From: Tubulanus polymorphus
Taxonomy: Eukaryota > Nemertea > Palaeonemertea > Tubulaniformes > Tubulanidae
NCBI RefSeq assembly: GCF_964204645.1
Contig: NC_134025.1
Coordinates: 19,622,001-19,686,000, forward strand
Direction of reading: 5' to 3'
DNA length: 64,000 nt
Position 1 is the stretch's first letter, and every line of letters begins with the position of its first letter. A program made the position numbers and the translations under genes. Below are positions 41,401 through 48,739 of this stretch, piece by piece. The notes below the pieces were generated by a model. That model made no database searches and was not told the DNA's origin. It saw only the letters and a program-made list of their open reading frames with translations.

Positions 41401-44069
41401 TTGAAGGTCCAAATGTTGATGTGAAAGGCAAGAAAAAGGGATTTGGCATTGATTCCAAAATGCCAAATTTTGGAGGAAAGAAACCAAAAGGTGGTTTTGA
41501 CATTGGTGGTCCAGATGTTGATGTAGATTCTGATACTAGTGCAAATATTAAAGGTCCAGATGTTGATGTAAAAGGCAAGAAAAAAGGATTCGGAATAGGT
41601 TTGCCAGATTTTGATATCAATTTACCTACATTTGGAGAAAAGAAATCAAAAGGTGGTGTTGACATTGAAGGTCCAGATATCGATGTAGATGCTGGTGCCA
41701 GTGTGGATATTGAAGGTCCAGATGTTGATGTGAAAGGCCAGAAAAAAGGATTTGGCATTGATATCAATGTGCCGAAATTTGGAGGAAAGAAACCAAAAGG
41801 TAATATAAACATCGAAGGCCCAGTTGTCAATGTAGATGCTGATGCTAGTGTAGATATTGAAGACCCAGATGTTGATGTAAAAGGCAAGAAAAAAGGATTC
41901 GGAATAGGTTTGCCAGATTTTGATATCAATTTACCTACATTTGGAGGAAAGAAATCGAAAGGTGGTTTTGACATTGAAGGTCCAGATATCGATGTAGATG
42001 CTGGTGCTAGTGTAGATATTGAAGGTCCAAATGTTGACGTGGAAGGCAAGAAGCAGGGATTTGGCATTGATATCAATATGCCGAAATTTGGAGGAAAGAA
42101 ACCAAAAGGTGATATAAACATCGAAAGCCCGGATGTCGATGTTGATGCTGATGCTAGTGTTGATGTTGAAGATCCAAATGTTGATGTGAAAGGCAAGAAA
42201 AAGGGATTTGGCATTGATATCAATGTGCCGAAATTTGGAGGAAAGAAATCAAAGGGTGATATAAACATCGAAGGCCCAGATGTCAATGTAGATATTGAAG
42301 GCCCAAATATTGATCTGAAACAAACGAAAAAAGGATTTGGAGTTGATCTTCCAGACTATAATTTAGAAGGAAAGAAAGAAAAAGGGGATTTTAGTATTGA
42401 TGGACCAAATGTTGATGTACATGCTCATCCAAATGGCAATAATGATGTGACAGGTAAGACAGATGTCTAATAGAATCTTTGAAATGTACATTTATCCATT
42501 TCTATCTGCATTTGTATATGTTTTTCGAAATAGATGATTTTACATTGTTCATATTTTGATTCAGTTGCAGAAAATGAAAAAGTAGCAGTTTCTGGATTCG
42601 ATGTTAAGTTGCCAGATATTGATTTAAATTTCCCAACCTTTGGAGGAATGAAATCAAGTACAGATACTGATATACCAGTTGAGGCCAGAGGTGATATTGA
42701 TGGGAAAATGCCTGCGTTTGCTGCGGCCAATTCTGGAACTGATGGATCTAAATCTGACAAAAAGAAGAAAAAAGAGAAAAAATTTGGCCTTCATCTACCC
42801 AAATTTGGTAAATCGGGTAAATATGACCTCGACAATGTTCCTGATGTAAGTGGCGATATATCCGGTGGAGCTGATTTTTCTGCTAGACTAGCTTCGAATA
42901 TTAATCTTGATGCCCCCGATCTTAAAAGCCCAATGCCGTCAGTGACTAAAAGGTCACCAAAGAAAGGAAAATCACATGGATTTGGTATGAGCTTGCCAAA
43001 ACATGGTAAATATGACTTGCAGTCAGATTACGATGCAAGTATTGATTCACCAGATAGCCATTCTAATTCTAACCTTGAAGGAAATTCAGATGAAAATGTA
43101 AAGGGTGGTTTTACTATCGTAGCTCCATCTATTGACATAAATGCTAATGCCGATGGGAAGGTAGAGGTTCCTGAAGCTGAAGGAAAGATATTCGATGAAA
43201 TCGTTCCAGATATTAATATTGGAGTTAATGCTGCAAGGTCGTTTGAGGCAGAGAATCCACAATCTAAAACTTTTGTAAAAAGCCATTTCCCAGACGTAAA
43301 TGCTGTTGCTGAATTACCACATCGATCTGGGGTGAATGTACCGACTGCTAAGTTTGGCTCTTATCAGCCCGACGTGCTAGAGACTGGTGCTGCCTTGAAA
43401 GCGGATTCAGACACTGGAATCGAAGCAATAGCTAATGATGCAAGTGCCAGATTTGGAGATTTGGCTGCCGATATATCCTTTTTAGAAGACCATATCCCAA
43501 AAGAAGAGAGTGTGGCTGTAGAAGCAACATGCCCAACGGCTGAGCTGAAAACCCATGGTTTTGATGCTGATGTTGATGTTCATCCAGTTAGCGAAGATGA
43601 AATTATTCCAGAAGCTAAGGCTACGGAGAAACCTGCCTGGAAGGTACCTCTGAAGTTAAAGGTAGATTCTATCAAAAAGAAGAAACCCAAGAAGCGTGCT
43701 ACAAAGAGAGAGAAAGAACGTGTACTTGCTAGTTTAGAAAAATCTGGTTCTCTTGATGCTGATATTCATGTTGCATCTGTTGAGGATACCGCTGTGGTTG
43801 TTGCAGAGCAACCAATAGTTGCGGAAGAAAAATCTGACAGTAATAAAAAATCAATTATGAGTGGATTAAAAGGTTTTGTGAAAAAAATAGGTGGAAATTC
43901 ATCTTCATCTTCATCTAGTTCATCAAGTTCTTCTAGTTCTTCTTCATCCAGCTCTTCAAGTCCTTCCTCATCTTCTGAAGATTTATCCAAAAAGAGACTG
44001 GTTCCATCTTCTAACTTATCTTCCGGCTTATCTGTATCAATTGACGATGATAATAACGTGAATGTGTAA
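8225..44069 (+). CDS. Membrane-anchored AHNAK-like giant PDZ/repeat protein (8 exons)
   Basis: Exons are 8225-8435, 13134-13214, 13632-13672, 22423-22512, 25466-25610, 25854-26252, 28498-42453 and 42565-44069. All junctions have GT/AG borders and matching phases (1,1,0,0,1,1,1); the total of 16,428 bases divides by three, giving about 5,475 residues. Order of parts: signal peptide 1-20, membrane span about 28-54, linker, PDZ domain about 144-226 with a literal GLGF loop at 157-160, then thousands of residues of GPDVDI / LPKFGGKKPKG-type repeats, and a tail with a basic patch and polyserine. PDZ plus such repeats is the plan of AHNAK/desmoyokin and periaxin, large scaffolds at the plasma membrane and cortical cytoskeleton. 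The membrane anchor is unusual. Additional small exons in the two long introns, or a second promoter, cannot be excluded; transcript evidence would settle the joins. Confidence 0.85.
10390..10590 (+). repeat. Dispersed repeat, copy 1
   Basis: Shares a run of similar phrases with 12330-12600: TGGTATGCCAC, then AAGGAT(T/A)CTAGCCA, then ATAATGCT and AAATTAGA. Diverged, with no protein content; in intron 1. Confidence 0.45.
12330..12600 (+). repeat. Dispersed repeat, copy 2
   Basis: Related to 10390-10590 in the same order of short matches (TGGTATGCCACAAG, AAGGATACTAGCCATTC, ACAATGCTCAAT). Same orientation, same intron. The ends of the family are not clear. Confidence 0.45.
13134..13214 (+). CDS. 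Exon 2: juxtamembrane linker
   Basis: An 81-base phase 1-1 exon following a T-rich acceptor (TTTTTTTTAG) with donor GAAG/GTAAAT. It encodes a polar, acidic linker ending in FSDVDIEE. The first codon is completed by the last base of exon 1 to give Asp. Being symmetric, it could be skipped without changing the frame. Confidence 0.7.
13632..13672 (+). CDS. Exon 3: 41-base small exon
   Basis: Acceptor TTTTTAG and donor AAT/GTAAGT flank 41 bases encoding GTGGFNFRNTANRN (the first Gly is completed from exon 2). It enters in phase 1 and leaves in phase 0, and is thus what lets the phase-1 front exons join the phase-0 exon 4. Confidence 0.65.
13735..13990 (+). mobile_element. LINE tail fragment (3' end of reverse transcriptase ORF)
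   Basis: The plus-strand frame reads FHWLPIALKIYYKILFI and later LSAHQGKLSAPIVNSSTYG before stopping near 13986. This is the typical end of non-LTR retrotransposon reverse transcriptase ORFs (HWLP..., then S..G.L..P....STYG). The copy is truncated on both sides, mutated, and lies in the intron just behind exon 3. Weak similarity continues to about 14060. Confidence 0.7.
14605..15399. mobile_element. Inverted-repeat DNA element, ends GGGGACACACT
   Basis: GGGGACACACT near 14605 and AGTGTGTCCCC near 15387-15397 face each other, with weaker matching for about 20 further bases inside (CTGCGA.. on both sides). A non-autonomous DNA transposon is the simplest reading; I see no transposase. A dispersed repeat (14830-15060) lies inside. 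Confidence 0.6.
14830..15060 (+). repeat. Dispersed repeat (ATGGCCACC/CAAGAATTGC family)
   Basis: Contains AATCCATCAAGAATTGC and CAATAGGGGTGGCCATCT, both also present at 59170-59420 but in a different order, as if the family were built from tandem units cut at different points. Confidence 0.5.
15399..15540 (+). repeat. CTAGTTAGACC-type MITE fragment
   Basis: Similar to 18637-19075 over CTAGTTA.ACYRGTCTAA, then CTGGAA..., then CCAATTTAGAAC. A short fragment next to the fold-back element. Confidence 0.4.
15680..18598. mobile_element. Fold-back element with long inverted arms
   Basis: The outer ends read ACCATTTTACAGTTGCTAGC (15680) and its complement (ending 18598). The right arm (18039-18598) matches, in inverted orientation, the left arm (15680-16160 plus 17344-17411) over about 550 bp with scattered differences. 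The left arm is interrupted by a pearl copy. The interior spacer of about 630 bp (17412-18038) shows no recognisable protein. No clear target duplication is visible. Long-armed fold-back DNA elements have such a structure. Confidence 0.75.
16161..17343 (+). mobile_element. pearl-like element, 5'-truncated, nested in fold-back arm
   Basis: Starts inside the family at TGTCTTGATATT, then carries the unique region, several core repeats (GGTCACCAGGGGGCGTTGAA) and an intact right end CCCTGGACCCCTAG. The uninterrupted opposite arm of the fold-back element shows the empty site, a run of five T followed by CATTTTT. There is no target duplication beyond the T run. Confidence 0.8.
18637..19075. mobile_element. 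MITE-like repeat, ends CTAGT
   Basis: TTCACATTACCACTAG at the left faces CTAGTGTAAATGC at the right, an imperfect inverted pair. The interior repeats 'ATTTAGAAC' and 'CCAAATTT' phrases. A related piece lies at 19830-20010 and another at 15399-15540. Confidence 0.45.
19076..19829. other. No gene recognised (GC-richer patch)
   Basis: Starts with a short GC- and CpG-rich stretch (19098-19150, GGTGGCGCCACCGCGCGGG), unusual for this intron. I cannot tell whether it is a promoter-like region or part of an unknown element. Confidence 0.3.
19830..20010 (+). repeat. MITE-like repeat fragment
   Basis: Matches part of 18870-18990 (GATTCACAATTACRATTTAGAA and TCTGTTCAC..) at low identity. Confidence 0.4.
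20087..20220 (+). mobile_element. SINE-like copy
   Basis: Shares GGCTAGTGTGGCAGG and GCCATCAGGTTTGAATCC with an inverted copy at 27375-27486. GGTTTGAATCC (20188-20198) resembles the B box of RNA polymerase III promoters, suggesting a tRNA-related SINE. The A box is not obvious. Confidence 0.5.
20221..22422. other. Intron 3, distal part
   Basis: No exon or element recognised in this stretch before exon 4. Confidence 0.4.
22423..22512 (+). CDS. Exon 4: pre-PDZ linker
   Basis: Ninety bases in phase 0-0 between acceptor TTCTATTGTAG and donor AAAG/GTGAGA. They encode a Ser- and Leu-containing polar linker (residues about 112-141) with no domain I recognise. It could be an optional cassette because it keeps the frame. 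Confidence 0.7.
22513..25465. other. Intron 4
   Basis: No exon recognised. A GC-richer patch around 24770-25010 differs from its surroundings but shows no readable protein. Confidence 0.4.
25466..25610 (+). CDS. Exon 5: first half of PDZ domain
   Basis: From acceptor TTTTATAG, this exon encodes residues 142-189. It contains the PDZ carboxylate-binding loop GLGF (157-160), followed by FDIQG and the second strand GIFVKNV and the helix-leading segment GPAADSGHIKAG, where PDZ domains usually read 'GPA..dG.l..GD'. The donor falls within the Gly codon of this last GD motif, a common PDZ intron site. Confidence 0.85.
25854..26252 (+). CDS. Exon 6: second half of PDZ domain and linker
   Basis: After acceptor TTTCAG the exon continues the PDZ domain with GDRINKVTIDL, the second helix (EDALTILSYAS) and the last strand (PVELELEK), ending near residue 226. 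The rest (to residue 322) is a polar linker with a LRHPIFRSQSMDDIK stretch and the first weak GKKSKTGKG repeat-like sequence. The donor is CTTG/GTAAGT in phase 1. Reading through it gives stop TAA at 26288-26290, twelve codons into the intron. Confidence 0.85.
26388..26626. mobile_element. Small inverted-repeat element
   Basis: CCAATGCACACAGCAA at the left and TTGCCATGTGCATTGG at the right are inverted copies with two differences. About 239 bp, no coding capacity, in intron 6 of the giant gene. Confidence 0.5.
26709..27957 (+). mobile_element. pearl-like element, degraded
   Basis: Recognisable by GCCCATTCAGGACTTAAGTCCCAG (decayed 5' hairpin, about 26853), GTATCCCCCTAGGGCC, ATGGCCGCC and the right end CTCCCTGGACCACTAGTT (ending about 27957). 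It seems to hold two overlapping left parts (26709-26840 and from 26850), and a SINE-like copy lies inside. Confidence 0.55.
27375..27486 (-). mobile_element. SINE-like copy, minus strand
   Basis: Reverse complement of the 20087-20220 family: CCTGCCACACTAGCC and GGTTCAAATC when read on the minus strand. It sits inside the degraded pearl copy. Confidence 0.45.
28210..28258 (+). repeat. Short tandem repeat, 3 units
   Basis: Three copies of AAAACATTTTGTATCA, period about 17 bases, in intron 6. Confidence 0.7.
28498..42453 (+). CDS. Exon 7: giant AHNAK-type repeat exon
   Basis: A single open stretch of 13,956 bases, entered after CTCTTTCAG in phase 1 and left at ACAG/GTAAGA in phase 1. It encodes about 4,650 residues of low-complexity repeats in which acidic blocks (GPDVDID) alternate with LPKFGGKKPKG or LKLKKPKSKGFG blocks, typical of AHNAK repeats. 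Three zones are visible: 1,080-bp superrepeats (28975 to about 37260), a transition zone (to about 38740) and shorter repeats of about 50 residues (38750-42310). Each superrepeat carries one Cys (GGMCGGK) and one Trp (INWPKFGG). If the intron after it is retained, the frame ends five codons later at 42468-42470. Confidence 0.9.
28975..37260 (+). repeat. 1,080-bp coding superrepeats
   Basis: Seven full units with an exact 1,080-bp period (360 codons) from 28975 to about 36534, then an eighth, more diverged one. Internal units differ by only a handful of bases. The first and last units are the most diverged, as expected if unequal crossing-over homogenises the middle of an array. Confidence 0.9.
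38750..42310 (+). repeat. Shorter coding repeats, about 50 residues
   Basis: Alternating blocks of KGFGIDINLPKFGGKKPKG and KGFGIDLPDFDINLPKFGG, each followed by GPDVDVDADASVDIEGPDV. Roughly paired units of about 300 bp, less uniform than the superrepeats. Confidence 0.8.
42565..44069 (+). CDS. Exon 8: C-terminal tail of the giant protein
   Basis: From acceptor GATTCAG (or six bases later, also in frame) to TAA at 44067-44069, coding about 501 residues. It starts with a few more repeats (VSGFDVKLPDID, LHLPKFGK), then a non-repetitive acidic stretch, a basic patch KKKKPKKRATKREKER (near 43675-43720) that looks like a nuclear localisation signal, a polyserine run (43899-43975) and a final acidic tail ending NVNV. 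Vertebrate AHNAK also carries nuclear signals in its C-terminal part, so the parallel is suggestive. The last residues fit the loose class II PDZ-ligand pattern. Confidence 0.85.
43899..43975 (+). repeat. Polyserine-coding repeat
   Basis: TCW/AGT codons encode an almost pure serine run in exon 8. The mixture of codons argues against simple recent slippage of one triplet. Confidence 0.8.
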
Positions 44070-44097
44070 GATGGTGATATATAAATGAGTTTTGTTG

Positions 44098-44182
44098 TAC
44101 ATGTACTTCTATTAAATCAAACCTTTTGAGAATTTGTTCCTTCAACGAATAGATATATTTTTTCGGAATAGAAGTACATGTA
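44098..44182 (+). promoter_or_regulatory. Inverted repeat in 3' untranslated region
   Basis: TACATGTACTTCTATT (44098-44113) and its perfect complement (44167-44182) can form a 16-bp stem with a loop of 53 bases, shortly after the stop codon of the giant gene. Possible mRNA structural element; function unknown. Confidence 0.5.
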
Positions 44183-44998
44183 TCTTTCGAATGTAAGGCA
44201 ATATATGCAGTGTAAAGTAGCTTTTTATTTTACAAGGAAGTACGTTTTTGCATTGTAAATTTTTCCTCGTTCTTATATTTACAATTTCAGCATTGTTTAA
44301 GTTAATTTTCTGAATCAAATGTAATTGACAAGTGTTAATAAGCCGAACATCTTTCTGTAATGTATATAGCTGTAGATCAGTACCGGTATTGTAAATTGAT
44401 CATGTAGTGAAACCTTTGTAGAATAGTAAGCTGAGGTGGTTGCATTGTTGCTGTTTGGAACGGTATTAGCATTGAAATATGTCCGGTTATATGGTTTTTA
44501 CGTTCATCTAACTATTTCTTGTACTACTATATATGATTGGCAGCACCAGGGCGATGTCTACCCTAATTTCCTTAGGTCAATTTTTTGGCGAAGCCTTTGG
44601 CATTAGTGCTTACAGATATGTATGTCCTTTTCAGATTTTGTTTTTGTTTTCGGTTAATTGAAATAAGATGCCTTTGAATAAATTGGACACTCAAAATTTG
44701 AAGGGTCTGTCAGATTACTTTAGCGCTGTCTATGTACAGACTTTATTACATGTACAAGTTGGCAATGGTTTGTGAAACTATTCGTATTAGCTTGAGAAAT
44801 CCTCTGCAAAAATTAGCTTATATCTGTGGTATCTATGATTTTGTGATATTGAATATATTCTGGTATTTAAACATTATATAATGACATATCTAGTAAATCG
44901 AATACTTAATTATACTATATACTTGGGTATTACTTTATTGCTATTATTGAAAATTGATGAAATTTTGTTTGTTCGTTTTGATAATGTGTATTTCTGTA

Positions 44999-45004
44999 AA
45001 TAAA
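44999..45004 (+). terminator. Polyadenylation signal of the giant gene
   Basis: AATAAA about 930 bases after the stop codon. A second AATAAA at 45184-45189 is an alternative. Confidence 0.5.
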
Positions 45005-45242
45005 GAGTCCATTTCTTAATTTCTATAAGTTACAAAATGTTCTGTTGACCATGATTTTCTGCCTTAAAGTATTATTATTATACTGATGATTATTTATTTG
45101 TTGTAAGTACGCTCAGGTATCTTTGAACCATTATACTGTACAGTTATATGAAATTCTAAAGCATTTTATTCAACAAATTATGCAATAAACAACGATACAT
45201 GTTTATATTGGAAATTCCTATTCGAGTTTCTTATTCTGATCT

Positions 45243-45246
<4 letters not shown>

Positions 45247-45311
<65 letters not shown>
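45247..45311. repeat. (AT)n microsatellite
   Basis: Uninterrupted AT dinucleotides over about 63 bases. Confidence 0.95.
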
Positions 45312-45313
<2 letters not shown>

Positions 45314-46460
45314 CTGACATGTTGAGGATGACAAAACTGGGCCATTCACCCAGGTTAAATTTTCTTGTGCCATGAGAAATGAGTAAACTTCGCATAAGTC
45401 GGATCATTTGAGATCAGCAAAAAAAATCCGAGTTAGAAAAAAGCCGACTATGGGCAAGTCGGATTTTTCACTTTTTTAGTAAAAAATCCAATATGGCCAT
45501 AGAAAAACGTCACTGAATGGAATAAAAATCAAATATGATAGTGAATGAAACTATTTATTCTATGAATATTTATTTATTCACTATTTCAACATAATGACTT
45601 CTGCAAGGTTTACTGTATGATAATGAGAGGAAAGTATATTTATGTGGAGGATGTTTTCAACCTAGCGGCACATCGGATGTGCAGATCCAGAAAACTTTAA
45701 GCATTGACCTTTTATATCAATGGAGAAACAAACAGATTTTCATTGTTGTTTAGCACATAACCGATACATTTTGAACCAACCCTTACCTCTTTCGCGATTC
45801 CCCATTGCTGTTAATTCTGTTAGTTCAATGGTGGATGGTGGAACCTAATTAATACGAAAATCATTGTAAGAAAATAATATAACCGCATTCATATTGGCCC
45901 TAATAAGAATATTATCGCATTCATAACTAAAGCTGCAAGTGTTGCCATCAGTATCCCGGGAGGATACCCGGATTCTTGTTCGCTCTTCTGACACGGTAAA
46001 ATTTTGTTAGCGTGAGATTTATTCTTAGTATATCACTTTATACAAATTTTAATCGGTTCATCGAGAGGATATATATCTGTCCAAATTATACGTAACGTTT
46101 ACAGGCAAAAAATGTTGGCTGAAAAGGGGGCAAGTAATAAAAATAATCACCAGAATTACAAGAGGGTTTCTGCGAAGCAGCAGAGGGTTTCTGCGAAGCA
46201 GCAGAAACCCTAATAATGATCATAAGTAATAATAAAAATGAAATAATTTTGTGATATTTGTAGATAATTATTCTTGGAAGTAGCCCCTACTCAATCGCGA
46301 ACTAGCAAGAGGTCTCCAGATTTAATTGTAAAGGGGAACCCACCCCGATCCACCCCTAAACATAGAATATCAGCCACATATTTAATAGAGAGTTTGGGTA
46401 GCATCCCAGTGTAAAGTAGTAAGATTTCAATTTTTAACACGTTCAAGGTGAAGACCTGAG
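45312..46460. other. No gene recognised
   Basis: Non-coding. Contains a 21-base tandem duplication (46161-46202, unit starting AGAGGGTTTCTGC) whose second copy forms a perfect palindrome with the following GCAGAAACCCT, probably a cruciform-like remnant of an unknown element. Confidence 0.4.
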
Positions 46461-47165
46461 GCCGGTTGCTCAAACGTTGTTTAAGACTTAAACAGTCGTT
46501 AAATTGCTAAACGAGTCGTTAAAATCAAACAGTCGTTATTTCCAGTTGCTCACAGATATAACGGTCGGTTAAATCCTTTAGACAACTGTTATAGTTAAAC
46601 GGTCCAAGGTACGTAGGTCGTTTATCTCATGTAACAAAAATGGTGGACCATATAGGTTGCTTTCTTCCAAATTTTCAAAATGAAAGACATTTTAGACATA
46701 ATTTCGAGCAATATTATGAATTCACTGATGATCGATTATGGCGGAGATTCAGATTTGGTCGGCATGGCCTGGAATTCACCAAGATAGTCGACACACTGGA
46801 GCTGCTGGTCAAGAAATCATAGTTCTCCTCTAACTAGATTGGTTATGAGGTCGATTTCTTTTACATTGAAGATAGTTTTTCTTTAAATTCTAATGTTTTG
46901 TTGAGCATTTTGAACTGAAACTGATTCCATGTTTGCAGCCATGTTGATTTTGAAAATGAGTCTAAACACTGTTTAGGACTTTCACCGGTAACTACTATTT
47001 AAAAAAAAAGATAACGACTCGTTATTTAATCAAAAGATTAAACAGTCTTTGAGCAACTGATCTAACCAGTCGTTAAAGGAGTGTTTAAGTAACGACTCGT
47101 TAGGGATTGAACTTGTCGTTAAGCATATCAACTGGCTAAAATTAAACAACGTTTGAGCAACCGGC
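46461..47165 (+). mobile_element. PIF/Harbinger-like non-autonomous element
   Basis: Perfect inverted ends of 24 bp (46461-46484 and 47142-47165; outer bases GCCGGTTGCTCAAACG). Sub-terminal zones are full of inverted AACAGTCGTTA motifs. The interior holds a short coding remnant. No clear target duplication. The superfamily is suggested only by the coding remnant. Confidence 0.7.
46640..46822 (+). pseudogene. Harbinger-type transposase N-terminal remnant
   Basis: A 60-codon frame starting MVDHIG... contains a stretch DDRLWRRFRFGRHGLEF, resembling the start of PIF/Harbinger nucleases (an acidic residue pair, then 'RRFRF', then a helix before the DDE domain). The catalytic part is missing, in keeping with a deletion derivative. 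Confidence is moderate because the match rests on one motif. Confidence 0.45.
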
Positions 47166-47620
47166 ACCAGATAGTTCTGGCTGGCGATCGATACCCAATA
47201 GCCATCTCAAATATTTGTTCGAATAACATTCAATTCAAGGTTTTGTACCGTTCTAGATAAGGTCGATCAAACAATCAACCGGAAAATCTAAATTCATGTC
47301 AAGAAGTGCCGATTTGCGCCTCAGAAAATCACGTGTATGTTTTGGTGAAAAAATGATGTAACGTCAAAGGAAATGATCTTAAAAAGCGAATTATTTTCTG
47401 AATTCCTAGTTTTCTGTTCATAACACCATGCCCAATTCGGACTCTTTAAACTTGGACTTTAGTCTAACTCAGACTGTATTTCGATGAATTTCCGTTCGCC
47501 CCTGTACTCGACCCGGACTAATTGAACGTGCTTCCCTGAGATAATAAACGGATAAAGATAACTATTATCTATTGTTTGACGATGTTGTTTATTGTGTTCA
47601 TATGCCGATCATATACATTT
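47166..47620. other. No gene recognised
   Basis: Nothing recognisable. Confidence 0.4.
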
Positions 47621-47699
47621 ATAACTGTCGCAGCGTACCGTAGCCGGGTAGCGATGCGATCGTTCGAGTCCCTGCTAGGGTAGAATGACAGTTAATGCC
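47621..47699 (+). repeat. tRNA-like remnant or SINE head
   Basis: TAACTGTC and GACAGTTA bracket a stretch with GTTCGAGTCCC, close to a polymerase III B box. The T-arm stem does not pair, so a working tRNA is unlikely. Confidence 0.3.
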
Positions 47700-48429
47700 C
47701 GCGAGGCTAAGAAAATTAACTTCGCATTCATTTAAAGAGCTGGAAATAATGAGTTCTGTGAAAAAAATCCAAATATGTGTGAGGAAGTAGGCCTACGGTA
47801 ACCAGGTACCGTACTATATTTTAAACATGTCATTTCCTGTATACGAATTCTCACCAGTTCTAGCACCACTTTTTCTATATATGATTTATTTTGTAATCGG
47901 TGGGTAACTGGTGTTGTGGACCCCGTGAAACCCCGAATCTGGGTCCTCAGCATGCCACATCACTCACAAATGCTGCAGCCATCACTGACAGAGAACGTGT
48001 AGCCTCTTTTTAGGTAAGATTTCCCGTTAAATATCATGCGAACTCTAATAATCAGCCTATAAGATCTGCGGTGGCAATAATACATGTATATTTTAGTGTG
48101 GGTACCTTTCATTCTCTTTATTACACCTTCGGTGCATACGTTTCCGATATTTTACATGCGACGCACGGAGACTAAAATAAGTCCAAGGGGTCCTACGTCT
48201 TCGTTTGAGTTTGTACTTTGCCGAGGAAAGTTCTTTTCTCAACATTTTTCTCAACCCGGATTCGGACTGAGAGAACCGGTCAAATATGAAATGCATAATG
48301 GTCGCAGGAAAGTTTGGGCTGAAAAAAACAATCTTTGAGTGATATTTTGAAAAATAAGGACCAAGTACGAGAAAAAGCGTGACGTGATTCGCAGACCCAC
48401 CGACTGTACACCAGGTGACGCGGTATTCT
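47700..48429. other. No gene recognised
   Basis: Mixed composition. An 84-codon frame at 48084-48338 resembles nothing known to me. Confidence 0.35.
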
Positions 48430-48545
48430 GGGTGACTGGATGACCGAGTGACTGGACGACTGAATGGACGAATGACTGGATTACTGGATGTCAGGGTGAG
48501 TGGTTGACTGGTTGCTTGGATGACTGATCAACTGGATGACCTTAC
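48430..48545 (+). repeat. Degenerate minisatellite (GACTGGATGAC)n
   Basis: Repeated GACTGGATGACC / GACTGAATGGACG phrases with variable spacing. Confidence 0.7.
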
Positions 48546-48739
48546 CATCATCCCCATCTCCACCATCTCCATAATCACCTTCTCCAGCATAAATACCATG
48601 AATTCGTCCTGGAATTATTATTTCACAGCATTCTACACTTGGGCCTGAGTGTTGGCGACAATAAGAAAAACATTTAGACCTATGTCGTCAGTCTCTAAAT
48701 CGGACTAAGATTTACGATCCCAGTTTGTCCGAGTTAGGC

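Noticed and set aside
38624-42286. Minus-strand open frame of 1,220 codons opposite the giant exon
   Set aside because: It mirrors the repeats exactly and arises from their codon pattern (antisense of GAT/GGT/AAA-rich codons lacks stops). No splice sites or independent domain.
42454-42470. Stop at 42470 as the true end of the giant protein
   Set aside because: A consensus donor at 42454 and an in-phase acceptor at 42564 lead into more repeats of the same kind, so the tail exon is preferred.
45247-45311. (AT)n as replication origin
   Set aside because: Ordinary microsatellite; nothing else supports an origin.
47621-47699. Functional tRNA gene
   Set aside because: Only the B-box-like motif fits; the T stem does not pair and no clear anticodon arm exists.
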